NCBI GenBank assembly: GCA_039720395.1
Contig: CM077822.1
Coordinates: 16,261,043-16,325,042, forward strand
DNA from: Liquidambar formosana
Taxonomy: Eukaryota; Streptophyta; Magnoliopsida; Saxifragales; Altingiaceae
Length of the DNA stretch: 64,000 nt
Direction of reading: 5' to 3'
The notes beneath the pieces were generated by a model. It made no database searches and was not told the origin of the DNA. It saw only the letters and a list, made by a program, of their open reading frames with translations. Shown here piece by piece: positions 11,573 through 22,321 of this stretch (its first letter is position 1; each line of letters begins with the position of its first letter). A program made the translations under genes and the position numbers.

Positions 11573-13697
11573 AAGACTAGAAAAGGATTATGTTGTCGAT
11601 AGTTTTATGTTTGTAACTGTTGCAAGATACATTTGATGAGAGATATTGTTGCCGGACTTCTCCTTCTTTGGATGTATTTGACTTAGCCATTCCTTTATTA
11701 TTTTTTCACAGATTGATTGATGAGGAAGCACTGGAGCAAGCTCTATCTGCTGCTGTGACATGCACAATTTTGGCTGCTGCAGGTCCTCAACGTTCTCGTG
11801 TTCTTGCCACCTTATACAAAGTAAATGCTATCTCTGGATTAACAGAACATAAGTTTGAGAATAATTTTTTGCATTGTTCAATTTACGTTATGCTGAAACA
11901 TTGGAAGTGGTTCAGGATGAACGGTGCTCAAAGTTGAAGATTTATCCGATATTGCAAAAGGTTCTCTCTCTCCTTGCGCACGCATGCACTTTTTATACCT
12001 GCATCGTATCTAGCTATATATATATATATTTTTTTTTTTTTTTTGGTATTTGTTTAAACCTTTGCTTTAGCAGTCTACAGAAAGCCTAATGTGGAATTTA
12101 CCAGGTGTATTTGGAGAGGATTTTGAGGAAACCAGAAATTGATGCATTTGCTGAAGAACTAAAAGCACATCAGGTTGTCAACGTCTTGTGAGTTTATTTT
12201 CAAATGTTGCATTTGCAGCAGTTATATTTTGTTAACCTCAGCAGGATTTCTCACCTTAAGTTTCCAACAGAAAGCTCTTTTGCCAGACAATTTTACTGTT
12301 CTGGATCGTGCTATGATTGAGCATAATCTTTTGAGTGCGAGCAAACTTTACACAAATATAAGGTTGGAGAAATGATTGTCTCTTTTCTTGTTTTCTTTTC
12401 CCTTCATCATGACCTGTTCACTAATTTTTATAGTTCCTCCTAACTATACCTCTGGCACAGCTTTGATGAGTTGGGCACATTGCTGGGCATTCCTCCTCAT
12501 AAGGTACAATTCTACTTCAATCCCAAAGCTATACACAATTATTTTTATAGTTTTTCAATTCATTCTTCCATTTTCCTATTTGGTTAATGTGAACAGACTT
12601 GCAAAACAATTATTATGAATTAGTTTCAACTTCTATGCTAGAGAAGTATACCTGTTCAAAATATCTCCCATAAGTTGTACCTTTTTGTCTGAGACTAAAG
12701 TCAACATTGGGCCCAAACTCAGGCCTGCATCCTCCCTGGCCTGTCAAATCTTTTGTACATCTCTGTTCTGATTCAGTCAGGTGTGTGTCGGGCTGGCCTG
12801 GTCTACATGCAGCTTCATATGACCATATCATTTTGGAATTATAAAATTAAGACTAAATTTATTATTATGTTCTGTTTTGGTATCTATTCTGTAATGTTTT
12901 ATTCATTTTACTTGGAGCTTGGGTTGTAATGCTCATGCCTTGGGTTATTTATGAACTTAAGCACTTCTTCAGCGATTAACCTAGATCTTCTTATGGGAGG
13001 GAAAAACAATTGAATAATGGTGTTTCACAGTAAATTTAGTATGCGATAAGAAGAAATCAATGAGGTTTTAGGGTTTGGGATGTTATTGGCTTGACCTTTT
13101 TATTTTTATTTTTATTTTGCTTTACTGGAAGCACCTATTTTGGAAGGTAGATTAATTTCTAAGACATTATTGAAATAGTAACTTTCTGGTATCGTTATGT
13201 TGATTGTTATAGATCATTGAGTGGCATCTAGCTGCCCCCCTCTGGGGAGTTCCATGTTTGGGTCTTTTGTCTTTGAAACTTGCCAGAAACTCAAGGGATG
13301 GGGTTGTTGTCTAGCCTGTGTTAATTGTTAAGGGCTATGGTTGGCACCAGGGGGAGGGAAGAAGAATTTCACTGGTTTTTCCTTTTTTTTCTACCCTATA
13401 AAATTTGAAGTTGCTTTAATGGAGTATTTTTTATGCTGCTGTTTTACAGCTTCCAGTGAAATTGAAGTTTTTGCTAGTTTTGAGATCTTTGTTTTACTTT
13501 TATCTTGTTTTGTGGATAGCATACTTTGAGCAGCATGTTAGTTCATATAATTTTTCAACAATCGGCTGATTTTTTGTAAGCAGGCTGAGAAGATAGCATC
13601 TAGAATGATTTATGAGGATAGAATGAGGGGATCTATTGATCAGGTATGAATAACCACCGTCTCTTAGCTTGTGAAATCTCGTTCTTTTTTCTTTCCT

Positions 13698-13734
<37 letters not shown>

Positions 13735-14289
13735 ACTAGTAGAGGATTTAATGTTTTTGAACCTACATCTAGATTGCAATGCAATTGGGTTCTTGGTATC
13801 AGTTGGAAGGCGGATTGACTTCTTCATTCCATCTTTATGAACCGACTTATAGACAGCCTCAAATTTTGTAACAGGCCATGAAAGAATTAACTGAGAAGTT
13901 AGAAACTCCATTTTATATTTTTACTGCTAGGTCGATGGATTAATTTTTTGTGTGAGAAAAAAAAAATAGAGAGAATATTTTATATAGTTAAAGGACCTTT
14001 AAGAGATTTCAATATGACTGAACTTATACATAGATTTAATAATTCAGTATCAACTAGAAGCTGAAGGGTTAAACTTAAAGAGTCTTGGATTCTAATATTT
14101 TACCAACTTTAGACTGTCTTAGATATGTAAAATGATAGCCTTGTCTATTATTTCCTGTGATGTGAATAGCATTTAAATTTTCATGTATCAGGTTGAAGCT
14201 GTCATACATTTTGAGGATGACACTGAAGAACTGCAACAATGGGATCAACAGGTGATTCTTTTATACCAATCCCATTAGACAAACCACCC

Positions 14290-14345
<56 letters not shown>

Positions 14346-14635
14346 CAACACGGACACACCCCAACAAAAAATAAAAAACAAAAAACCCAAACAAGAAAAT
14401 GCCCACCTTTTTTTTCTTCACCATCCTCATCTGGGCCCAATACCTTGACTTGAGACCTTATAAGAGAGGAGATGCCATCAAGTTATCATGTTACAAGGCC
14501 AGTGGCGGGAAATGATAGGGGTTCTAACTATTAGTTTTTTGACTGGTTGTGATTTTGCAGATTGTTGGCCTGTGCCAAGCTCTTAATGATGTCCTGGATA
14601 GCATGGCGAAGAAGGGCTTATCCATTCCTGTCTGA
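8904..14635 (+). CDS. CSN4: COP9 signalosome complex subunit 4 (CSN4), 14 exons
   Basis: The gene encodes a PCI-domain subunit of the COP9 signalosome, the nuclear/cytosolic complex that removes NEDD8/RUB from cullin-RING ubiquitin ligases and represses photomorphogenesis in the dark. I assembled exons 8904-9033, 9177-9328, 10261-10364, 10472-10532, 10660-10752, 10850-10950, 11712-11820, 11916-11960, 12105-12173, 12271-12362, 12461-12503, 13584-13643, 14192-14251 and 14561-14635. All borders are GT..AG and the frame closes exactly, giving 397 residues, the usual plant CSN4 length. Diagnostic stretches are [12 protein letters not shown] near the N terminus, [48 protein letters not shown] and, in the PCI region, [20 protein letters not shown] and [19 protein letters not shown]. 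It ends KKGLSIPV. I see no damage. Introns hold poly-A, poly-C and CT tracts but no large transposon. Confidence 0.97.
11542..11570. repeat. Poly-A tract in CSN4 intron 6
   Basis: A run of about 29 A ends a short segment with a polyadenylated look. It may be the tail of a small retroposed sequence, but I could not define its 5' end or a target duplication. Confidence 0.6.
13703..13732. repeat. (CT)15 microsatellite in CSN4 intron 12
   Basis: There are fifteen uninterrupted CT units just after exon 12 of CSN4. The arginine/glutamate-rich frames on the other strand are repeat translations. Confidence 0.95.
14287..14341. repeat. Adjacent C24 and A31 homopolymers in CSN4 intron 13
   Basis: Twenty-four C are followed directly by 31 A. 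This block starts 35 bp after exon 13. Exact lengths in such runs are unreliable in an assembly. Confidence 0.9.
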
Positions 14636-15588
14636 TATTTGCTGATGATGATTTTAAAGGAGTCAAACATGATATATATTTTGCTTTTGCAGTCCACAAT
14701 TTTTTCTAATGACTCAAATTTTGCATAGTTCTCTTATTTTGTAATGGTTGTTTAATTTGCCTTGTTTATCTAGATTATTAGTTTTACGGTATCTTCTCCC
14801 ATAAAGGAGTGATGTGCATGAGCAGTGGGAACTTTGCATCATTACTTTTACTCATGTCTAGTTGTAGAAAGGATAAATTTATCACTCTTTTCACTCAGCA
14901 GTCTGTCTTGGAGCATGAGATTCCTCTTTTCTACAATGCGTGCAATTTGAAAACAGAACAAACTCACCAGCCATATGGATTCACTCACATCCAGCGCACC
15001 AGTTCCAGGCTAAGAGATGGCGAACCAACAAAAATTGTTGGGAAAATGAACCTATTCCTTTTATGTATAGTCAATGAAATTCATTATGGCTGCCTGCATG
15101 GACTGAATAGCTTGCCATGCGCTATTTGAAGAAGTGCATAGAGACAATTCTGGAATATAGCAAGCCCAAAATTTATCTTCCATTGGCACATCAAGGATCA
15201 TGCTCTGTGTTGAGAGAGATTTAACCCTAATCATTCATGTGCTCCATAATCATTGCTGAAATTCTTATGTACACGCACAGGGAGCAATCTTGGTAATCAC
15301 AAAGATCCTTGTAGCAATTTGTTTAACCACAATCATTCACTCCTACAAGTTAAGCAGCAAGTTCCATATGCAAAAATGACTGGATTTTAATTGGAAAAGT
15401 GACCAATCACATGAAGAGTTTCCTAGTGCCGAAACAATGGCAAAAAACCGTAGCTATACTATGGGCACTGGATTATGCAATGTCAAAGAATAATACAAAA
15501 AAAGAAAATATTTATTTTCCTTCCCTCTTACTCCCTTCAAATAGAATTGAGTCCTAAACTATGACTACAGACGAACCCATTTTTGCCT

Positions 15589-15628
<40 letters not shown>

Positions 15629-15730
15629 TCCTTTTTTTTCTTCTTTCCATGTTGTTTTATTTCTTCTATAATATGAACAATATATACAGCTACCATTGAA
15701 AAAATAGTTCTGCACAGTTAGAAGAATGAA
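14636..15730. other. Spacer between convergent CSN4 and the kinase remnant
   Basis: It holds the CSN4 3' UTR and the 3' flank of the minus-strand kinase remnant. A 37-base poly-C run is at 15590-15626. Open frames in it (for example 14809-15129) match no family I know. Confidence 0.5.
15590..15626. repeat. C37 homopolymer
   Basis: Thirty-seven consecutive C lie about 105 bp beyond the stop codon of the minus-strand kinase remnant. Runs this long are unusual and unstable. Confidence 0.9.
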
Positions 15731-18166
15731 CTAGGATGGGGATGAGCCCTTTGTTGGATCTTTCCCAGTTTGCAGGAGCACGTCATAATTAATGAATGCC
15801 AACTGTGCCAAATTCTGCAGAGAGAACATTCATTAAGCCAGATATGCTTGATAGACCATGCAACACAACTTCCAACATGGTATAGGTGTATCTCCATGTC
15901 CCACGAAAACGATAGCAACATGTTTCATGTACACAATACAAAGTGGGTGGCAATGTGGTGGTGCCAGTGCCACACAGTCATGTCATGTGGTGGCTGGTCT
16001 TTTTGGAGGTAGAAGCAGTGTTAGGGAGGTGGAGGAGATAGCTATCGTGGCATGGCAGTGTGACAGTAACGAGGTTATGGTATTGATTATAATTTGGTGA
16101 CGACTTAAGATTAAATTTAATATTCAGGTCTGATCAGATTCAACTAAACTACTTTGTGCCTGTCAATAGAAAATTAAAGATTACCACTTAGGGGTAACAT
16201 CAGGAGAAAAAAAATCTGAGCTGGCTTCAGTTCTCCCTTAATGGAATAGCATAGCACAACATCTTATTGAATGAAACTGCGATTGAGTTATTTCCATTTC
16301 CACAATACAAGTAGGCTTACCTTGAAAGAAAAATTAATCATTGATAGATCAAGAGGAGCAGATCCAAACTCTGCCAGATCACCACATTCATCCGTCTGAG
16401 ATAAAAAGAACTACAGAATAAGATCTTCACAATTACGGAAACTCATAATAAAGAAATATAGGCTGGAACTTTTCAGCTTTGATTCCATAAGACACCCTAG
16501 GGTCCTATGTGACTAAAGATCAGTCATTAACATATAATTGTTCAAGTGAGCCTTGTCGTGGTAAAAAAAAAAATTTCCAAGAAGTAATTGTCAGCATCAG
16601 TACTTTAGCTGGACAAAATATGTCAGGTAAGACATTTTTGGCTTATTCAAGGGCTCTGTTTAGCCAAGGTGGCACTTTGAACAGAAGCCAAATAAAATAT
16701 CTTGCAAGGGCATTCTGTCAAGGTTTTTCTTTTAAAATATTCTCTCACCCCTAGGAGGAGTTTCATGTTCCAAAGTTATCAATCTATATTTCCCAGGAAA
16801 CTAAAATCAGAAAGAATCAGGACCTCTAGATTTATGAGGTGAAAACTTTCCCTAACATTAACATTTCTGTGGATAGCCCTGCTTAGAATTTCTTACTCTA
16901 TCTTGTTTACAACACTAATTACTAAGAAAAACCATTCCAGCTAGAAGATTAAATATCACTTGATATGGAAGTGAGCAATAATCCTCATGACAGATGATTC
17001 CAGACTGCAACCAACCATTTTAAAGTAATAACCTCTACTTTGAAAATAATGGATTTCTATTTTCAACAAATTGCCATTGCTCTCACTTTAAAAATAATAA
17101 TAATAATATTTAGTATAGTAACAGAATTCATGTTCCAACCCTAAGCAGTCAGGGTAAGAGATGCAACTCAACAAAGCCCTTATTGGATAAGGTGATTACA
17201 ATTGCATAATAAAAGCTTCTAGAGATCTTTAATGTAATATTATCTAGGACAAAAAATCTCATGGTCCATGGATGAAGCAATATATAATTGCAACAACTAG
17301 TGCAGCGCTCATATTATCAGCACTCCAAATCTCTAAGCATGAGAATTATGCCTTCATAAACACTAAGAGAAGCATACATTGCTACCTTTTGTAATGCAAG
17401 GGTGTTCCAGTTAACTCCCTTGAAAAAGAGATGTGCTTTTACCTCTAAAAGGTCCAAAACAGGCAGTAGAATACATTAGTTTAAGTTCTCTTCTAATTTT
17501 ACATAGTGCAGAGACAATGTTAGTTTGTCAACAATCCAACCATAGACAGCGGAATACAACCTCCGATGATCCATTTGCTCCAAGGCGCTGTTCTGGATCA
17601 TGAATGAGAAACCTAAAAAGAGAAGGATCGTCATGCGAACTGAACTTCTATGACTGAAATATTCACAGGTTTATAGGACACTAGGTTTATAGGCAGCATG
17701 GTGAAGTTCGGCAATAGATGGGTATGGAACTATAGATAGATTGTATGCAAAGTGTCATCCCAATCAGCCAAAGACATTATCCAGGTCAGCTTTTGAACCA
17801 TAGAAAAGAAAATGTGTCAGGTCGTCTCAGCTTCACACATGGACACAATACTGAGTTTACAAGGCCACAAGGAAACCTTTTATTGGATAATTTAAAAAAT
17901 GAAAAATGAAAAGAAAAGAGAGAGACCACATGCGCCAATAGGAAGTGATGCCATCGACTAATCGCCATGAAGTCCCTCGGGCAATAATATAGGGATAAAG
18001 GGCATCCAATATTGATAAGTTGAGCAATTATAAACTATAAAACAGCACCTTAAAGGCCCAAAGTTTTGCTAACCAACCTCTCAATCAAGTCTTGGGCCTC
18101 ATGGGACATGTCAATAGGAACACGAGGCCAAGGGATTTTTCCGTTTAAAATGTTTTCGAAGATTAT
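15731..18166 (-). pseudogene. 3' remnant of an IRE/IREH1-type AGC protein kinase gene, five exons
   Basis: Reading the minus strand, five small exons join in frame: 18166-18078, 17612-17561, 17442-17386, 16395-16321 and 15814-15731. They give 118 codons and a TAG stop (15733-15731). The order matches the end of plant IRE-type AGC kinases: [20 protein letters not shown] (end of the kinase C-lobe), HDPEQRLGANGSSEV, KAHLFFKGVNWNTLALQK, then DECGDLAEFGSAPLDLSMIN and NYDVLLQTGKD. In the family another exon (the AAFVP...TSYF region) separates the third and fourth pieces, and I could not find it. The ATP-binding lobe, the catalytic loop and the long N-terminal region are absent beyond 18166, where a duplicated intron segment begins at 18596. 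The surviving exons have no stop or frameshift. I read this as a truncated gene remnant; an unseen distant 5' part is possible but unlikely, because the next sequence is repeat. Confidence 0.8.
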
Positions 18167-19390
18167 CTGCACATCCATAGGAATGGTGAAGTGTTAGAAG
18201 GATAAGGTTCCTCATCCTAATCAGAGTGACACTATCCATAAAAAATATGCTCATAAAAATTAGTCCATAAAAGGACAACCAAATATATAATCAACAGATT
18301 GAATAGAAATTCACGTCGATTATTCAGATGATAGATATGGAGAACTAAAAACCCATAGCATAGCAAAGCGAAAAAATTATGATTGGGCCACTTGAAATAA
18401 ACATTTTGCTCATTGCAGATCAGCTCAGCAATTGAAGATATTAGAGTGGCAGACGAGAAGCAAATCAACCCTATAAAGTGAGAACAAAGTTATGTTGAAC
18501 ATGGTGCTCTGTCTCATAACCCCACCCCGCCACCCCAACCACACATGCAGAGAGAGAGAGAGAGATAAAAACAGAATCATTTGGCATGGCAGTGCCAATT
18601 CAATCGTTCCACTGAAAACCAAAGTGGCAAGTGCATTTTGTTGGTCTCAAACCAATTGTACGGTCTCTGTTGAACTAACAAATTATCGAAGTTCATTGAA
18701 CCCAACAGGGGTGTTTAATTGACTATTGCAGTAAGTACATTTTGTGTGGACATTTCAAAGGAATTTTTTGATTTCTCGGTGTGAACAATTATTCTCCCTA
18801 GGTGTCTTAACAACATTTTTCTTCCTTTTTATCTTTTTGGGGTAAAAAGGTGTTTTACAAATTGATGCACTATATTCCAGAAAAAAAAAAAAGGAAAAAA
18901 AAAATTAAAGAGGATGGTACTCATTCACCATCTTATGATGATCATGACTATGTCTAACAGGTCAATCCAAGAAATCTACATTTTGGAAGGTTATGATGAT
19001 CAAATGAATTATGAGCATCTAAATTTTACATAAAATGGTTCAGATTTTTAAAAAGTGCTTGGCAAGTTTTGTGCTTAATTAGCAAGTTTTATCATATAGT
19101 CACTTGACATGCAAGATTCTTGGAAAAACCATCTATTTGTTAGGTCGCTAGGTCGCGTTAGAGGTGCAATTTGATTTGATTTGATAGGGTTTAGCTTCAA
19201 CCCAATCAAATTAACAAGCTAGCATATAATTAATAATTCACATTTTCTGAATCCGAACCAAATTGTAGACTGTAGAATTGAACTAACGCAACCTGGGCAA
19301 GGCTTGGATTGTTTGATTTTGTAAATAATATATCAGCACCATGCATTGGCCGGGTTGTACCTTGTGTATTGGTCCAATATACCCCATAAC

Positions 19391-20523
19391 TAGGGATGTC
19401 AATGGGATGAGTTTTTTCAAGGCCCCGCCCCACCCCGTTCTTATTGGGAAGGGTTTGGGACACTATTTAGTGGGTTCGGAACAGGTTTGGGGAGTTTTTT
19501 TAAAAACCCATTAGTGTTCGGGTCGAGATTGGGCTGTTCTTTAAAAACCTGTCCCGAAACCACCCCTATTAAGTTCTTACTTTTTATCGAATATACATAT
19601 TGTAAATAAGCTGTATCTACTGCATATAGCACTCAATAACGGGTCCAAGGACATACCTTAAGCGGAAGAGACCCGAGGATGTTTGTCGGTTGTTGTTACA
19701 AGCTCCACGTAGCTGCTGCTCGAATGGTCACTCCTCTACTGCGAATCTGACTTCCGTGTATGCTCCACAACTTCGTGATAGCCGTAGGAATCGCTATTAG
19801 AGTCCTCCCACGTAATCCACACTTCCAAGTCCACTAGGCCAATGGTGATCCTAGAGAGAGAATACTAGAGAGAGAACAATGGAGGCTGCTGTGTTCTGTG
19901 TTGTGGTGTGTCTCAATCACCAAGAGAGACATTCAATATATATGTGCCCCTATTCCACAGTCCAAACCCTAGCAAGAGTTGGTTTTCAAGTGCAATTAGG
20001 AAACCTCATGAAATAGGGGACTTAACCACTGGTCCAGCACCCACATGTGGGCGGACCATGGGTTTGGGTCACAACCCAATGACCCATATTTTTAACACAT
20101 ATATATAATTGTTAAGATATGATTACTTTTTAGTTGTTACAATGTATTTTATTAATATTTATTTAGGGCATCTTAAAGCTTTTTTAATTGAAAGTGGTTT
20201 CATTAATTTAATTAACGAATTTTGAAAATTTCTCAATATGAATGTGTAAAATTAAATAGGATTATTTCTCATATTTTCTTTAATATCAAATTTAAGTTAC
20301 CAGACGTAATGAGTTTTTTTGTCCCACCCCACTATCTCATCTAGCCAAGTATAAATGGGACAAGATGGGTGGGAATGAGATTTTTAAATTTAATTGGAAC
20401 GGGAATCGGAATTTGATCTCAAACCCGAAATGGGTTTGGAACGGATTGGGATGGGATAATTCCCATTAGGGTTGGGGTTGAGAAGAAGCTCCCCGTCCCA
20501 AACCCGCGCCGTTAACATCCCTA
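19391..20523. mobile_element. hAT-like non-autonomous element interrupted by a solo LTR
   Basis: The termini are TAGGGATGTCAA and the inverse TTAACATCCCTA. The flanks are CCCATAAC (19383-19390) and CCCGTAAC (20524-20531), an 8 bp duplication with one mismatch, as for hAT elements. Without the nested LTR and its target duplication it is 631 bp, exactly the size of the copy at 30681-31311. Confidence 0.8.
19601..20097. mobile_element. Solo LTR, 497 bp
   Basis: It begins TGTAAATAAG and ends TTTTTAACA, the TG..CA form of an LTR. The 5 bp CATAT stands on both sides (19596-19600 and 20098-20102). The paralogous element at 30681-31311 has the uninterrupted site (around 30880). No internal retrotransposon domain or second LTR is near, so this is a solo LTR left by recombination. 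I did not assign a superfamily. Confidence 0.85.
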
Positions 20524-20990
20524 CCCGTAACCCACTAATTTATAAGGTACAATCCCTAATACAGGTGTTGATATAAGTTATATCAGTACACTTATATCAG
20601 AATGTGCTTATCTGATCATTATTCTATCATCACTCATAAAATAAAAATAAAATAAATGAAAACTTAATTCAAAAGTAAAAAGGATTAACTATATTCATGT
20701 ATAATATTAGAATTTTTATATATATCTATATATAAGGTCAGCTTACCTTTTTTTTTTCCTTTTTTTTTTTTTTTTTCCTTTTTTTTTTTTTTTTTTTTGG
20801 TGCTTGCTAAGATAAGGTCATCTTACTTGATGCCTGAACCTAGTGTGTGCGGTCGGTTTGGTTCTAGTGTTACGTGCCCAATCAACTTGCACACCTACTA
20901 TCACACCAACTTTAAATGAGCCACACGTCTTAGTACAGTATCAAAGGACACAAAGTAACCAAATGTAGTCATGCCTTGATGATCACTGAA

Positions 20991-22199
20991 TGTTTCAAAA
21001 TCTATTTTTCACGGCTTTTTCTACGGACTTTTCAACGCCTTGACCCTTCGGGTCGGGGCGTTACACTACCCTACCATCATGATTAATGAATATCCATGTT
21101 TTTTTCTTAACTTAAATTAGAGATGACTCATTCAATAAGTGAAGAGAATGTCACTAGTTATATCTGATGGCTCGTTAGTTTATATATCTAACTCTATACT
21201 GTACTAACCATATTGGCATATTCCATTAAATGGTGTGACCCAACTACGTTATATATGTTAGCATGGTATTTATTGGCCTATTTGGCATAATTATTAACGG
21301 GAAAAAACTTGTATAAAACCGTTGCATGGGCCAACTGGTAAGACCAGCTAATGGGGGGGAGAGAAAAGTGCCTTTATCAGTATAAAAAGTACACTGATAA
21401 AGGTACTTTTCTCTCCCCCCATTGGCTGGTCTTACCAGCTGGCAACGGTTTTACACAAGTTTCTCTCTTATTAACTATGGTGCGTCAATCATTCATAGCA
21501 ATAAGATTAGAATGTGGTGAGTTTCTTCAAAGTTGATCTTGAGGGGATTTGTTTTATTTTTCATTTTAAAAAAAGTCATTACATGGAGTATTTTTTATTT
21601 TTATTTTTGTCAAATAATAAAAAAGCACACATACAACCACGAGAATCGAAATCAAGATCTCCGCAAATCCACTCCTATTAAAATGGGACATGCCATTAGA
21701 TCTAATTAAGGTCATTATATGGAGTAGTTTAATGAGTGATGGCGTGAATGATTGTTAAATATTAAAAATGTTCTAAAGTCTAAGCTAAGGAAAGGCATCT
21801 ATGGAAGAATTACAGTTGGAGAAGTGACTGCTTTTCATGCATAAGCCGAGTATTATTCAACTTATGAATAAAAAATTGGAAATTGTTTTAGCAAAAATAA
21901 AGAAGGGAATTCCCATTAAATGGTTATATAGATGGATCTTATTAGATTGGGCTACAATCCGAGTATTATATAATATATGATGTGGAGTTGTGCACGCATA
22001 ATCCGAGTATTATGCGTCTGCTTCATCTTTCAACATCACAGGATGTTGTGGACAAATTTTGTGATTGACTTACCCCAAAAAGAAAACAAGAGAAAGAGAT
22101 AAATTTGTGATTTGCCATTTGCCATTTTTAATTCTTATAATTGGCGTATGGGATTAAAACCGGGGGGAGACTTATTCCCGTCTCAATGCCTTTGGTTTC
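20991..22199. other. Region upstream of the BAHD gene
   Basis: It contains a hairpin MITE (21299-21467). DNA at 21205-21828 recurs downstream of the BAHD gene at 24415-24768. No coding sequence was recognised. Confidence 0.6.
21299..21467. mobile_element. Foldback MITE, 169 bp, 8 bp target duplication
   Basis: Nearly the whole element is one inverted repeat: arms of about 70 bp pair around a short loop near 21385-21390, with only a few mismatches. TTATTAAC flanks it at 21291-21298 and 21468-21475. The 8 bp duplication suggests a hAT-related MITE. The paralogous flank at about 24500 lacks it. Confidence 0.8.
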
Positions 22200-22206
22200 T
22201 ATAAAG
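22200..22206 (+). promoter_or_regulatory. Probable TATA box of the BAHD gene
   Basis: TATAAAG lies 122 bp upstream of the chosen start codon. The leader would contain the purine tract at 22282-22321. Confidence 0.45.
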
Positions 22207-22281
22207 GGCGGGCAAAATCGGTGCGACCAACTCCCACAAGACAAACCATGCAGGTATATACGAGTTGAAGGAAAAAAAACA

Positions 22282-22321
22282 GAAGAAAGAAAGAAAGAAA
22301 GAAAGAAAGAAGAAGAAGAAG
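22282..22321. repeat. GAAA/GAA purine microsatellite in the BAHD 5' leader
   Basis: About six GAAA units followed by GAA units end directly at the ATG. An upstream in-frame ATG (22265) would add a lysine-rich tail encoded only by this repeat, which argues against it being the start. Confidence 0.9.

Larger units (their letters stand above)
18596..20990. repeat. Duplicate (copy A) of the coiled-coil gene intron
   Basis: This segment is about 90 percent alike, by eye, to 30146-31737 and lies in the same orientation. It includes the 3' splice-site region and the first bases of exon 2 of the minus-strand gene at 29928-32690, so it derives from that gene rather than from a free transposon. It carries the same hAT-like element, plus a nested solo LTR and about 235 bp (18934-19168) that copy B lacks. 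Confidence 0.85.

Noticed and set aside
14202..14448. Frames encoding poly-proline/lysine or poly-glycine/phenylalanine.
   Set aside because: They are the C24/A31 homopolymers in CSN4 intron 13.
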